Positions 34,968 to 44,298 of a DNA stretch of 64,000 bases are shown here, one piece after another. Under the pieces are notes generated by a model. That model made no database searches. It was given only the letters and a program-made list of their open reading frames with translations, and was not told the DNA's origin. Source of the stretch: Flavobacteriales bacterium UBA2104. GTDB taxonomy: Bacteria; Bacteroidota; Bacteroidia; Flavobacteriales_D; Crocinitomicaceae. The DNA is taken from contig DCYS01000012.1 in the NCBI GenBank assembly GCA_002331485.1, forward strand, positions 53,841 through 117,840, given 5' to 3'. The stretch's first letter is position 1; every line of letters begins with the position of its first letter. Made by a program: the position numbers and the translations under genes.

Positions 34968-36934
34968 TGGCAAGGATCCCCTCACATATCATTGATGAGA
35001 TCATGAGTACTGCTCGAATTGAGGAGGTAATCGGTGATTATGTACAGTTGAAGAAATCGGGATCAAACTACAAAGGATTAAGCCCTTTTACAGAGGAAAA
35101 GACACCCTCTTTTATGGTGAGTCCAGCGAAACAAATCTTCAAATGTTTTTCTACAGGAAAAGGAGGTACTGTTGTTAGCTTCTTAATGGAAATGGAGCAA
35201 TTTAGTTATCCAGAAGCATTAAAAACACTTGCAGAGCGATATAACATCCAACTCCCTGAAGAAAAGCCATTAACCCCAGAAGAAAAGCAAGAAATCACAG
35301 AAAGAGAGAGTCTTCAGATCATTAATGATTATGCCAGAGACTTTTTCGTGGATACAATGCATAATTCCGATGAAGGTAAAACGATCGGTTTATCATATTT
35401 TAAAGAAAGGGGGTTTCGTCAAGATATTATTGAGCGATTTCAATTAGGGTATTGCTCAAGAAAGGAAAAATCTTTTACCGAAACAGCCCTTGAAAAGGGG
35501 TATAAACAAGAGTATCTGGAACAGCTAGGCCTGACCAAGGTCAAGGACGACAGAAGTTTTGATTTCTTCAGTGGTCGGGTGATGTTTCCTATACATAGTG
35601 TTTCCGGAAAGGTTTTAGGTTTTGGAGGACGAACGTTACTAACCGATAAAAAAGTTGCGAAATACTTCAATTCTCCCGAAAGTATTCTCTACAACAAAAG
35701 TAAGATCCTGTATGGGATCTATTTTGCGAAAAGTGAGATCATCAAGCAGGATAACTGTTATTTGGTAGAAGGATATACCGACGTGATCAGCCTGGCACAA
35801 TCAGGAGTAGAAAACGTGGTTGCCAGTAGTGGGACTTCGCTTACAAAGGAGCAGATCAAATTGATCCAACGTTATACGAATAACATAACAGTTCTTTACG
35901 ATGGAGATGCAGCTGGGATCAAAGCTTCTTTCAGAGGTATCGACCTTATCCTCGAGGCTGGAATGGACGTAAAAGTTCTTTTATTCCCAGATGGCGATGA
36001 TCCCGATTCCTATGCAAAAAAAGTAGGAGCTGATGAGCTTCAGGAATACATCAACAACAATCAGAAAGATTTTGTTGGATTCAAAACAGAGGTACTATTA
36101 GAAAGCACCGGAAACGATCCAGTAAAAAGAGCAAAACTCATTAAAGAGATCGTAACCTCAATTGCTCTTATTCCTGACAGTATAACTCGTTCAGTATACG
36201 TTAAAGAAACGGCTGCTCAATTCGAAATGGCTGAGCAAACGCTCATAAACGAGTTGAACTCAATTAGACGAAAACTACAGAATGAAAAACAAGGTATTCG
36301 TCAACCAGACCTTCCTGATGTTCCCCTTCCAAAAGAAGATAAACAGCAGATTGCTCAAGAGAATAGAAGAACCTTCTTTGACCAGGAACAGGATCTTATC
36401 AGGATCTTAATTCTTTATGGGTCAAGAGCTTTAGAAGTTGAAAAACCTGCTAACAGTGAAGAGTCGGAAGTTGTTGAAACAAGCGTTGCCGAACTGATTA
36501 TTTTCGAATTGCAACGAGACGAATTGTTCTTCGACAATGAATTATTTCAAAAGATCTTCAAACGTTGCGAAGAAGGACTAGAAGAAAACATCCTTTACGA
36601 GCCTACAAATTTCCTTCGTCTTGAAGATCAGGAGATCGTAAAATTTGTTAGTAACCTTATGTCACCACGCTATGAACTCAGTCGCAAGTGGCTGGCTGAT
36701 TTCAGAATCGAAACAAATGAAGAGATCCACAAGTTGGCTCAAGCGGTTAAAGAGTCGCTATACGCATTCAAAAAGGCGAAGATCATGTCTCGTATAGATG
36801 AAATTCGAGAGCAACTCAAACCAGCTGGAGATCCATTGCCTGATGATAAGATCAATGAATTATTGAAGGAACAAATTCAGCTCGAACGAATTAAAGGTAG
36901 TTTTGCTCAGCAGTTAGGCAGAATTATAATTTAA
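34967..36934 (+). CDS. dnaG: DNA primase DnaG
   Basis: The 655-residue primase makes RNA primers at the replication fork. It has an N-terminal zinc-finger-like domain, an RNA polymerase/TOPRIM core (YLVEGYTDVISLAQSG, then VASSGTSLTKEQ and VLYDGDAAGIKAS) and a C-terminal DnaB-binding helical region. In the zinc-finger region (residues 34-70) the C, H, C, C ligands are replaced except for Cys60: Ser39, Thr42, Cys60, Thr63. Zinc binding is therefore unlikely. To my knowledge related Bacteroidota primases show a similar loss, so this is probably lineage-typical rather than damage. The start overlaps the lipoprotein stop (TAATG). Confidence 0.97.
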   Translation: MARIPSHIIDEIMSTARIEEVIGDYVQLKKSGSNYKGLSPFTEEKTPSFMVSPAKQIFKCFSTGKGGTVVSFLMEMEQFSYPEALKTLAERYNIQLPEEKPLTPEEKQEITERESLQIINDYARDFFVDTMHNSDEGKTIGLSYFKERGFRQDIIERFQLGYCSRKEKSFTETALEKGYKQEYLEQLGLTKVKDDRSFDFFSGRVMFPIHSVSGKVLGFGGRTLLTDKKVAKYFNSPESILYNKSKILYGIYFAKSEIIKQDNCYLVEGYTDVISLAQSGVENVVASSGTSLTKEQIKLIQRYTNNITVLYDGDAAGIKASFRGIDLILEAGMDVKVLLFPDGDDPDSYAKKVGADELQEYINNNQKDFVGFKTEVLLESTGNDPVKRAKLIKEIVTSIALIPDSITRSVYVKETAAQFEMAEQTLINELNSIRRKLQNEKQGIRQPDLPDVPLPKEDKQQIAQENRRTFFDQEQDLIRILILYGSRALEVEKPANSEESEVVETSVAELIIFELQRDELFFDNELFQKIFKRCEEGLEENILYEPTNFLRLEDQEIVKFVSNLMSPRYELSRKWLADFRIETNEEIHKLAQAVKESLYAFKKAKIMSRIDEIREQLKPAGDPLPDDKINELLKEQIQLERIKGSFAQQLGRIII

Positions 36935-36945
36935 CATTTATCACA

Positions 36946-36974
36946 TTTGCATCGTTAAACTTTGTGTAAATTTG
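36946..36974 (+). promoter_or_regulatory. Promoter of the second mscS gene
   Basis: TTTG (36946-36949), a 17-base spacer and TAAATTTG (36967-36974) fit the Bacteroidota consensus well. The element ends 13 bases before the ATG at 36988. Confidence 0.6.
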
Positions 36975-36987
36975 GACTTGAAAATTG

Positions 36988-38139
36988 ATGAGTGACAAGA
37001 TGGTATCGTTATTCTTAGAATTTCCCGTTGGACCTTACACCGCATCGATCTGGGTTGTACTGATCTGGATTGCGATTCTGATCGCTACAGTCTTCTTGAC
37101 AAAGATAATACAACGTTTACTTAAGCGTTACCTTAAACGTCCAAACCTTAAAATACGAGGAACAAGAATTACCCTTCTCCGGATTCTAAATCAGGTAATT
37201 TACGTTTCAGCATTTATTTTAGCTTTTCAAGCCTTCCGAATAGAAGAAGACGAGATCTCATTACGCGTCTTTTTGCAATATGATATCATACCCAAGTTTG
37301 GTAGTTTCCACCTGAGTTTTATGGATATCATATCCATCGTGATCCTTTTTGCAGTCTGTCGTTTCATAATCAATGTTTTCCGTATTTACATGGAACGTAG
37401 ATTCAAGGACAGTGAGGATTTTGATGAAGGAACTCGTTTCGTATATGTTCAATTAGCGAAATATATTGTTTACACGTTCGCTGTAATCATTTCGCTCCAG
37501 ATCCTGTTTGAAAATCTAAGCTTTCTATTAACTGGTTCTGCTGTTTTCTTAGGTGCGCTTGGTTTTGGTGTACAAAACATTTTTAAAGACATGGTTTCTG
37601 GAATAATTCTTTTATTCGAGGGCACCATAAAAGTGGGTGATATCATTCGCGTGATACAACCTTCAACTAGTGAAGAAATGATCGCTCGAGTTTTAAAGAT
37701 CAATGTACGAACGACAAAGATCGAAACAAGGGACGGAAATACGTTGATCATTCCAAACTCAACACTAACACAAGATCACGTAGAGAACTGGAGTTTTGGT
37801 TCCGATCTTACAAGATTCAATATTAAAGTTGGTGTTGCCTATGGTTCAGACACAGAGCTTGTTCGAAAATTACTCAAACAAGCAGCTCTTAGTCATCCTG
37901 AAGTAAAAAAGACGGAGCCGATAATTGTCCGAATGAATGATTTCGGAAACAACGCGTTGGAAATGGAACTTTTCTTTTGGGCAGACCAAACATGGCAAGT
38001 CGAGCTTCACAAATCAGAGATACGTTTTGAGATCGACCGATTATTCAGACAGCATGGTATAGTAATTCCATTCCCTCAAAGAACATTACATATTCCAGAA
38101 TCAGTAAAGACTACTTCTTCAAAAAGTACAGATGAATAA
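36988..38139 (+). CDS. Mechanosensitive channel, MscS family (second copy)
   Basis: I use the ATG at 36988; a TTG one codon earlier is unlikely. The 383-residue protein has four membrane segments (about 15-200), then the pore helix and MscS beta domain: LTGSAVFLGALGFGVQNIFKD, FEGTIKVGDIIRV and RTTKIETRDGNTLIIPNSTL. The C-terminal domain ends near residue 370. It shares the fold with the channel at 30097 but little sequence, so the two are distant paralogs. It has its own promoter. It converges with recJ; the stops are 2 bases apart. Confidence 0.92.
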   Translation: MSDKMVSLFLEFPVGPYTASIWVVLIWIAILIATVFLTKIIQRLLKRYLKRPNLKIRGTRITLLRILNQVIYVSAFILAFQAFRIEEDEISLRVFLQYDIIPKFGSFHLSFMDIISIVILFAVCRFIINVFRIYMERRFKDSEDFDEGTRFVYVQLAKYIVYTFAVIISLQILFENLSFLLTGSAVFLGALGFGVQNIFKDMVSGIILLFEGTIKVGDIIRVIQPSTSEEMIARVLKINVRTTKIETRDGNTLIIPNSTLTQDHVENWSFGSDLTRFNIKVGVAYGSDTELVRKLLKQAALSHPEVKKTEPIIVRMNDFGNNALEMELFFWADQTWQVELHKSEIRFEIDRLFRQHGIVIPFPQRTLHIPESVKTTSSKSTDE

Positions 38140-38141
38140 GA

Positions 38142-39893
38142 TCAATCTACAGTTTCTGCAACTGCAGTAGGTCGAAGATCTTTTATATTCAATTGCAGTG
38201 TTGTACGACCTCGAAACTGATTCTCCTCAAGTGTATAAACTACATCAATAGCTCCTCTATTAGCCATTTCATGTGCCTCAGGAAATGAAAACGCAATGGC
38301 ATCAATAGGTTTATCATGTCCCGGTTCAATTAATTGCATTTTTACGTGTTCACCTTTCAACAACTTCGTGTTCTTTGCAAAAACATTTCTTGTCAGAAAA
38401 ACAGGTTTCATATTTCCGGGACCATGCGGTTCGAACTGTTTCAAAATTCTCTTTAGTCGGGGAACTTCATGTATAGATTCACCTTGATTAAATATTGACT
38501 CAAAAGATATTTCCTTCTCCAGTATTTGCTCTGGTATAAGAGATTCACTATCTATTCTTCTTCGGACCGCATCATCAAAACAAGTAGAAAACTCTTCTAA
38601 ATTTTCTGTCTTTAAGCTCATTCCCGCAGCATAAAAATGACCGCCATATCTTTCTAAAAGATGCTCACAATCCTCAAGAACATCATAAATATTGACCCCT
38701 GAAATACTTCTAGCTGAGCCTGTCCACTCCCCCCCTTCTTCGGGCTGTGTTAAAACGATCGTAGGGCGATAGTGCTTTTCGATCAATCGAGAAGCGACAA
38801 TTCCAACTACTCCTTTATGCCAACCCTTTTTATATACGAGGTTAGTCACTTTACTTTTATGCTCAGGATCATCAGCTATCATCATCAAGGCTTCATCTGT
38901 GATGAGTTTATCTATCCTCCTCCTCTCATCATTATCGTTATGAATTGATTTAGCGAGTTTTCTTATTTTGTCTTGATCCGTTCCAATCAAAAGATCAACC
39001 GCCTGTTTTGCGTCTCCCAATCTACCAGCGGCATTGATCCTTGGAGCAATTGAAAAAACAACATCCGTTAAGGTAAGCGGTTTTTCCTTCTTTGCTAATT
39101 TCAACATTATATCAAGCCCTGGCCTTGTTTCCTTATTTAGCACTTGTAATCCATATTGAGCAAGTAGACGGTTCTCTTCCGTAACTGGAACAATGTCCGC
39201 TCCAATACTGATCGCTAAAAGATCCAGGTAATCATATAGCTTCGCTTTTTCAAAACCCAATTTATCGATCAAACCTGACAAGAGCTTGAACCCAACTCCA
39301 CAGCCTGATAGTTCTTTATATGGATATTCACAGCCTTCTTGTTTTGGATCTAAAATAATAGCTTGTGGCAATGATTCTCCCGGCGTATGGTGATCACAGA
39401 CAATTACGTCAATTCCATTTTCTTTTGCTTTCTGTATTGGATCAATCGCCTTGATCCCACAATCAAGTGTTACGATCAACCCAAAACCGTTTTCAATCGC
39501 AAAATCGACACCTTGGATACTTAATCCATATCCTTCTTCATATCGATCTGGAATATAATAATCAATAGCTTCCGTATGATCGCTTAAGTATCCATAGAAC
39601 ATAGAAACTGCTGTTGTCCCATCTACATCATAATCACCATAAACAAGGATCTTCTCACCTTCTTCAAGAGCCTGTTGCAGACGATCAACTGCGGCCTGCA
39701 TATTTTTCATTAAAAAAGGATCATGCATTTCATCGAGGTTTCCTCTAAAAAAGGTTTTTGCCGAATTGAAGTCCTTTATCCCTCGTTGGATCAGCATATG
39801 AGCTACGATCTCCGAAACATTCATCTCCTCCTTCAGTCGACTAACATCCAAAGGGTTAGGAGCATCCTTAACAAGCCATTTTTTTCTCATCAT
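38142..39893 (-). CDS. recJ: Single-stranded-DNA-specific exonuclease RecJ
   Basis: The 583-residue protein has the normal RecJ length. It degrades single-stranded DNA 5' to 3' in recombination and mismatch repair. The DHH phosphoesterase motifs are present: VYGDYDVDGTTAV (motif I), VTLDCGIKA (motif II), VCDHHTPGE (motif III) and the HxG-type GGHFYAAGMSL in the DHHA1 domain. The first two codons are both ATG. It converges on the second mscS gene. The 213 bases upstream to the next gene are AT-rich and must hold the divergent promoters, but no clean -7 element faces recJ. Confidence 0.95.
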   Translation of the reverse strand: MMRKKWLVKDAPNPLDVSRLKEEMNVSEIVAHMLIQRGIKDFNSAKTFFRGNLDEMHDPFLMKNMQAAVDRLQQALEEGEKILVYGDYDVDGTTAVSMFYGYLSDHTEAIDYYIPDRYEEGYGLSIQGVDFAIENGFGLIVTLDCGIKAIDPIQKAKENGIDVIVCDHHTPGESLPQAIILDPKQEGCEYPYKELSGCGVGFKLLSGLIDKLGFEKAKLYDYLDLLAISIGADIVPVTEENRLLAQYGLQVLNKETRPGLDIMLKLAKKEKPLTLTDVVFSIAPRINAAGRLGDAKQAVDLLIGTDQDKIRKLAKSIHNDNDERRRIDKLITDEALMMIADDPEHKSKVTNLVYKKGWHKGVVGIVASRLIEKHYRPTIVLTQPEEGGEWTGSARSISGVNIYDVLEDCEHLLERYGGHFYAAGMSLKTENLEEFSTCFDDAVRRRIDSESLIPEQILEKEISFESIFNQGESIHEVPRLKRILKQFEPHGPGNMKPVFLTRNVFAKNTKLLKGEHVKMQLIEPGHDKPIDAIAFSFPEAHEMANRGAIDVVYTLEENQFRGRTTLQLNIKDLRPTAVAETVD

Positions 39894-40106
39894 TCTAAGA
39901 TTGATTTTAAGTTAGGTTTATTGAAGATAGTAAAAATTATTACCTGTTCGTAGAAATAAAATTCAATAACTTTTCAAAAACTCAAGTTCAATGATTTCAA
40001 GTGTTTCAGGATTTTTTATTATTTCCTGACATCGAAATGTTAAAATAAAGACCTTCTTTTTTTGGTGAAAAAAACTTCTATCAACTACATTTAAACAAAA
40101 AAGCAC

Positions 40107-40292
40107 ATGTCAGAAGAGCAAATACACGCAGAGATCAAAACACTTCAAGGTCAACTTACTGGGAATCTGTTTGAAGATGGTGAAACGCAGCAAAAGATCT
40201 ACGAATTGAAAAAGCAACTTCAGCCTGAGATCGAAGAAAATCCAGAATTGGACAATTACGATGATGAAGGATGCCTTTACTGTGGTAGTTAA
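40107..40292 (+). CDS. Small acidic protein with C-terminal CxxC motif (61 aa)
   Basis: The protein has a helical N-terminal part (EQIHAEIKTLQGQL, YELKKQLQPEIEE) and an acidic tail ending in DDEGCLYCGS. The terminal CxxC could bind a metal, with a partner or in a dimer, or act in redox. No signal peptide. A near-consensus -7 element (TACATTTA, 40086-40093) lies 13 bases upstream. Coding is supported by the clean start, the codon use and the even length-to-context fit. No family recognised. Confidence 0.6.
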   Translation: MSEEQIHAEIKTLQGQLTGNLFEDGETQQKIYELKKQLQPEIEENPELDNYDDEGCLYCGS

Positions 40293-40325
40293 TTCATCTG
40301 GTTTGATTTTTGATACCTATCGCGC

Positions 40326-41012
40326 ATGAAAATTTACGTGCGTATCATACTTACTTTTTCCTTACTATTCAGTTTAACTGGTTGTTTTGAATTGATCGAA
40401 GATACTACGATCCATAATGATGGTTCTGGTGATTACAAATTAACACTGAATTTAAGTGCAAGTCAAACCAGACTGAACTCCATTATGGCGCTCGACTCTA
40501 TTGATGGTAAGAAAGTTCCATCCGAAGAGGAGATTCAGCAGGAATTATTGGATTTTGTCGATCGAATGAATGCTGAAAAAGGGATTTCCAATACAACCAG
40601 TTCGTTTGATTCTGAAAATTGGATCTTTAAGTTCTCATGTTCTTTTGACTCTTTGTCTGTTTTAAAATCTGCGATCTATGAAGCTAGTCAAAAATGGTCT
40701 TCACAGAAAAATGCAAGCGATCAAAAACTAAACGACATTGATCTGAATTTTTCCAACAATACATATACGAGAAAATTCTCGGCGAACGTTGACGAAAAGG
40801 TTAAAGAAAAAGTAAAGAAAGATGAAGATTTCGGTAAATTGTCCGAAGGAAAGTGCGTGTTCATTCAGCGCTTCGATAGTCCAATAAAGTCTATAAACAA
40901 AGATTATGTTCGTGTGGCGAAAAACAAAAAAGCAAGTATGATGATGACTACTCCAGACAAGATCATCAATAATCCAGCTATTCTGGACTATAGTGTTGAG
41001 CTTTCAAATTAA
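40326..41012 (+). CDS. Lipoprotein of unknown function (228 aa)
   Basis: A lipoprotein signal (MKIYVRIILTFSLLFSLTGC, lipobox LTGC with Cys20) is followed by a beta-strand-rich start (IEDTTIHNDGSGDYKLTLNL). Helical and beta segments then alternate. The first strands resemble the start of LppM-like lipoproteins with a DGSG turn, but I do not claim the family. It should sit in the outer or inner membrane facing the periplasm. It begins a co-directional run with two further envelope proteins (41080 and 42933). Confidence 0.75.
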   Translation: MKIYVRIILTFSLLFSLTGCFELIEDTTIHNDGSGDYKLTLNLSASQTRLNSIMALDSIDGKKVPSEEEIQQELLDFVDRMNAEKGISNTTSSFDSENWIFKFSCSFDSLSVLKSAIYEASQKWSSQKNASDQKLNDIDLNFSNNTYTRKFSANVDEKVKEKVKKDEDFGKLSEGKCVFIQRFDSPIKSINKDYVRVAKNKKASMMMTTPDKIINNPAILDYSVELSN

Positions 41013-41055
41013 CACAACTTCACGGTATTGTTTCGCACTTATGCCTTTTTAAACT

Positions 41056-41063
41056 TACATTTG
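41056..41063 (+). promoter_or_regulatory. -7 promoter element before the DUF4836-like gene
   Basis: TACATTTG matches TAnnTTTG and ends 16 bases before the ATG at 41080. A TTG at 41028-41030 is a little far (25 bases) for a -33 element. Confidence 0.45.
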
Positions 41064-41079
41064 CTACAAATACTTTATT

Positions 41080-42933
41080 ATGAAATTTATCTACTCTCTG
41101 TTAGTTGGTCTATTATTCTCCAATCTAACTATCGCTCAAGCAATTGAAATCATACCGAACTCGGCCTACATGGTCTTTTCCGCCGATATGGGAAGAATGA
41201 CAAAATCCATGACCATTTCTGAAATGGATGAATACAAGTTTATTCAACAACTAGTGCGTGAGTTCTCAGGATCGAATAAAGAAAATGTATCACTGAAAGA
41301 TCTTGGTGTTGACTACAAGGGTAAACTTGCCATCTACACAGGAGATCACGATGCTTATTCTTATGTGGGTGTAGCGATTGATATAAAAGATAAAAATACA
41401 TTCATGGCTAATGAAGCTGTGCGAAAAGAATTCAATAGTGATCTTAAATCTAAGGGTTATTCTGAATCAGGAAGAAGTATTGGAATACTGAACAGAAAGT
41501 CTTTTAGCAGAATTGAACTCAATTGGAAAGATCGTTACTTCAGAAAAATAACAGACAGCATCTTTGACGCGAACAAATGGGAACGCCCTTACAATTACTA
41601 TTATGAAGGGTTTTATGAAGAAAGTATTTATGCTGAGGAAATGGCTGTCGAGGAAACTTGGGAGGAAGAGGTAGAAGAGGTAGAAGAAACACCAGAGCAA
41701 GAAGAAACTGAAAGCATGGAGGAAAAGTATGAACGAATACTTGACTCAGTAAGAGTAGCAGAAAAAGATAAACTTCGAAAAGATCTTTACGAACAGGTTT
41801 CAAGTAAAGAAGGACTTGCTAAACAAAGTGAAGAATTCAATAAAACAATGAATGTCGCGGCTGACGGCTCTCTTTTCTGGAACCCAGCCAAAATGAATGC
41901 CTACGATGATGATATTTTCAGGTACAACCCATTTATGAGTGCGATGTATGAGTTTTCAGACAATGTTTGGCAATCTGCTCACATGAATATGACCAAAGAT
42001 GGAATGAACGTTGAGTGGTTCACTTACGGTGATGAAAAAATGATGTCGGTTGCAAAAGCGGGAATGGATAAAAAATTCAACAATGAACTGATCAAATACA
42101 TTCCTTCTTACTCTCAAGGTGTTGCAGCATATAACTTCAATATGCTGGGTGCATATGAGGCCGTTAAAGAAACTTACATGCCCGTATTAGACAACTCGAA
42201 AAAACCAGAATACTTACTTACTTCAGCAGTTTGGTCTACGATAGATGAGATCATTGATGAGAGCGCAGTGGCACAAGTTTATGGAGCAAACATGATCTTG
42301 TCGTATAATGGAATGAAAGAAATGACCTTAACGAAAACGACCTATGATTATGACGAAGAAACATTCGAGTATACAGAAAGAGAAGAAGAATACCAGGATC
42401 TCCTCCCGATCATGACTTGGGCTATTTCAACAGACAAAGCCTATTTATTGAAGAAGTATATGAAAGCTTCAAAGGCGTATGCAGAAGAAGAGATCGTAGC
42501 CCATGAAAAGTATTACGAGATCAAAAAAGGTCCTATGGGAGGAACTCCTTTTTACGTAGTTGTGAAGCCTTCAACGATCATTGTAACAAATGACAAAAAC
42601 CTTGTTCAGGATAACATAAATGGATACGAGAAAGGAGTTAGCAAGGAGATCGCCAAAGCAATAAATGAAACCAAAGCTATCTATGCCAATATGGACATGC
42701 AGCAAATGCCTGATGATATTTTGAAGTTTGCTACCAATGGTAAGGATCGTGACTTCGTTGAAGCCATGAAAGATAAAACTGGAAGCGTTGAATTCAAAAT
42801 GGCTGAGGTTACAGATAGTTATCAGAAAATGACGGCTTTATTCAAATACGACCAGAATTACAAGAATGGTATGTTCTACATTATGGACATCATTGATACG
42901 CTTACAGCTCGCGATAATGAAAGAGGAATGTAA
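41080..42933 (+). CDS. Secreted DUF4836-like protein (617 aa)
   Basis: A signal peptide (MKFIYSLLVGLLFSNLTIAQ) precedes a large periplasmic or surface protein. The start of the mature part (IPNSAYMVFSADMGRM, then a kinase-unrelated alpha/beta repeat with DLGVDYKGKLAIYTG) resembles the Bacteroidota family DUF4836. The family call is tentative. Residues about 190-215 are a Glu-rich stretch (EEMAVEETWEEEVEE and more) followed by a probable coiled coil. Function unknown. Its stop overlaps the next start by one base (TAATG), so the two proteins are made together. Confidence 0.75.
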   Translation: MKFIYSLLVGLLFSNLTIAQAIEIIPNSAYMVFSADMGRMTKSMTISEMDEYKFIQQLVREFSGSNKENVSLKDLGVDYKGKLAIYTGDHDAYSYVGVAIDIKDKNTFMANEAVRKEFNSDLKSKGYSESGRSIGILNRKSFSRIELNWKDRYFRKITDSIFDANKWERPYNYYYEGFYEESIYAEEMAVEETWEEEVEEVEETPEQEETESMEEKYERILDSVRVAEKDKLRKDLYEQVSSKEGLAKQSEEFNKTMNVAADGSLFWNPAKMNAYDDDIFRYNPFMSAMYEFSDNVWQSAHMNMTKDGMNVEWFTYGDEKMMSVAKAGMDKKFNNELIKYIPSYSQGVAAYNFNMLGAYEAVKETYMPVLDNSKKPEYLLTSAVWSTIDEIIDESAVAQVYGANMILSYNGMKEMTLTKTTYDYDEETFEYTEREEEYQDLLPIMTWAISTDKAYLLKKYMKASKAYAEEEIVAHEKYYEIKKGPMGGTPFYVVVKPSTIIVTNDKNLVQDNINGYEKGVSKEIAKAINETKAIYANMDMQQMPDDILKFATNGKDRDFVEAMKDKTGSVEFKMAEVTDSYQKMTALFKYDQNYKNGMFYIMDIIDTLTARDNERGM

Positions 42934-44237
42934 TGTACAAAAAGCTTGTTCTCATATTTATAGCTGCACTGTCTGTAACAATTTTCTTTGTTATCAGAAC
43001 AGTAAATAAAAAAGATTCCTTTTCGCTAGTCGAACAAATGGAGGAGCGACAAGTAATGGGTGTATTTAACTTAACCCAGCTCATCAATGATGGAAAGTCG
43101 ATCGGTCAGAAACTGAAAACTTTTGGATTGGCTGAAATGTATTTCGATCAGGTCGCTGAAACATTGAAGAACTCTGGGCTTCGTTTGGATAAAGTATATT
43201 ACAGTTTAGAAACGCGTCAAACTTTTAAACGCTCGATCTATTTTGAGATCATCGATCAGAAGTCGCTTCGCAGTACAGTCAATGATTTTACTTCATTTTA
43301 CTACATGGAGCAAGATTCACTGGACACATCTATTTATTTCTCTGAAGAATATAATATTGCTTTACGAATCGAAAAAGATTGGTTAGAAATAATTCAAGGT
43401 GATATTTCAGACCTGGAACAACATCCAGGAATTTCAAATACCGCGAAGCAACTCCTGGAAAAAGAACATTTCTTCATTCTTAACCCAACAAAGAATAAAC
43501 AATTCGATAGCCTTGAATACATTTTTGGCAACTACGATTACGATTCTATTCTGACAGTTTCAGGCGAATGGTACTGTAATCGAAGTAATGATCATCCCGT
43601 CCAGATTGCAAATGAAAAGATTGCATATTATCCAACTGATAAAAATGTACTTTCTGCTTTTTTAAATGTTGACCGGACGAGATGGGAAGGGTATAAAAAC
43701 GAATATCTACAAGAGCGATTGGAGTCAGCCTACAGTAATGGGATGTTTGATTATCCATCCATGAGTGAACATTGGATGGGTCAATTTGCCTTTAATTTTG
43801 GTGGTAAAAAAGAACACGTCACTACCAAAATCGTAACAGAGTTTGACGAGAATTTCAATCAAATCGAAAGAAAAGTTACTGAAACTGATTCCATTCGAGA
43901 TGTTGGTTTTGTCTTTTCTACCAATGATTCAGAGAAACTTCATCAGGAATTATTGAATCAGTCCAATATTGAAGAAAAGAAAGGTGATACATACATTGCT
44001 TTATTGCCACCCTTAAAGCCCAAATATTTTGATGAAAAACTTTTGTTGAGTACAGCAGAAAAAGAGCTTGAAATTAGAGATGTTAGTGAGGTCATAAATT
44101 TCGATTTTCAGAGCTCTCAGCTCGATGCTATATTCAGTGCGAACACAAAACAAAGTACGCTTTACTTTAATTTTCAGCTGATCCCAAAGGTATCTGGGAA
44201 GGTTAAATTTGATGAAATACTCAACGTTTTCCTTTAA
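42933..44237 (+). CDS. Membrane-anchored envelope protein of unknown function (434 aa)
   Basis: An N-terminal uncleaved-looking membrane segment (residues 4-22) precedes about 410 periplasmic residues of mixed alpha/beta. The general pattern (paired strands, WLEIIQGD, SAFLNVDRTRWEGY, HWMGQFAFNFGG) resembles the preceding DUF4836-like protein, which also has an MTWAISTDKAYLL half; a distant common origin is possible. It is translationally coupled to that gene by a TAATG overlap. Together with the lipoprotein at 40326 it probably forms one envelope complex. No family recognised. Confidence 0.7.
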   Translation: MYKKLVLIFIAALSVTIFFVIRTVNKKDSFSLVEQMEERQVMGVFNLTQLINDGKSIGQKLKTFGLAEMYFDQVAETLKNSGLRLDKVYYSLETRQTFKRSIYFEIIDQKSLRSTVNDFTSFYYMEQDSLDTSIYFSEEYNIALRIEKDWLEIIQGDISDLEQHPGISNTAKQLLEKEHFFILNPTKNKQFDSLEYIFGNYDYDSILTVSGEWYCNRSNDHPVQIANEKIAYYPTDKNVLSAFLNVDRTRWEGYKNEYLQERLESAYSNGMFDYPSMSEHWMGQFAFNFGGKKEHVTTKIVTEFDENFNQIERKVTETDSIRDVGFVFSTNDSEKLHQELLNQSNIEEKKGDTYIALLPPLKPKYFDEKLLLSTAEKELEIRDVSEVINFDFQSSQLDAIFSANTKQSTLYFNFQLIPKVSGKVKFDEILNVFL

Positions 44238-44298
44238 TCGATCGTCTGGACATTATAGAAGTATTTTGTAAATTTAATGACAGATAAATAATCCTACT

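Noticed and set aside
39893..40107. Possible small RNA in the recJ upstream gap
   Set aside because: The stretch is AT-rich with weak complementarity (T-run against A-run) and no convincing promoter-hairpin pair; only divergent promoters are expected.
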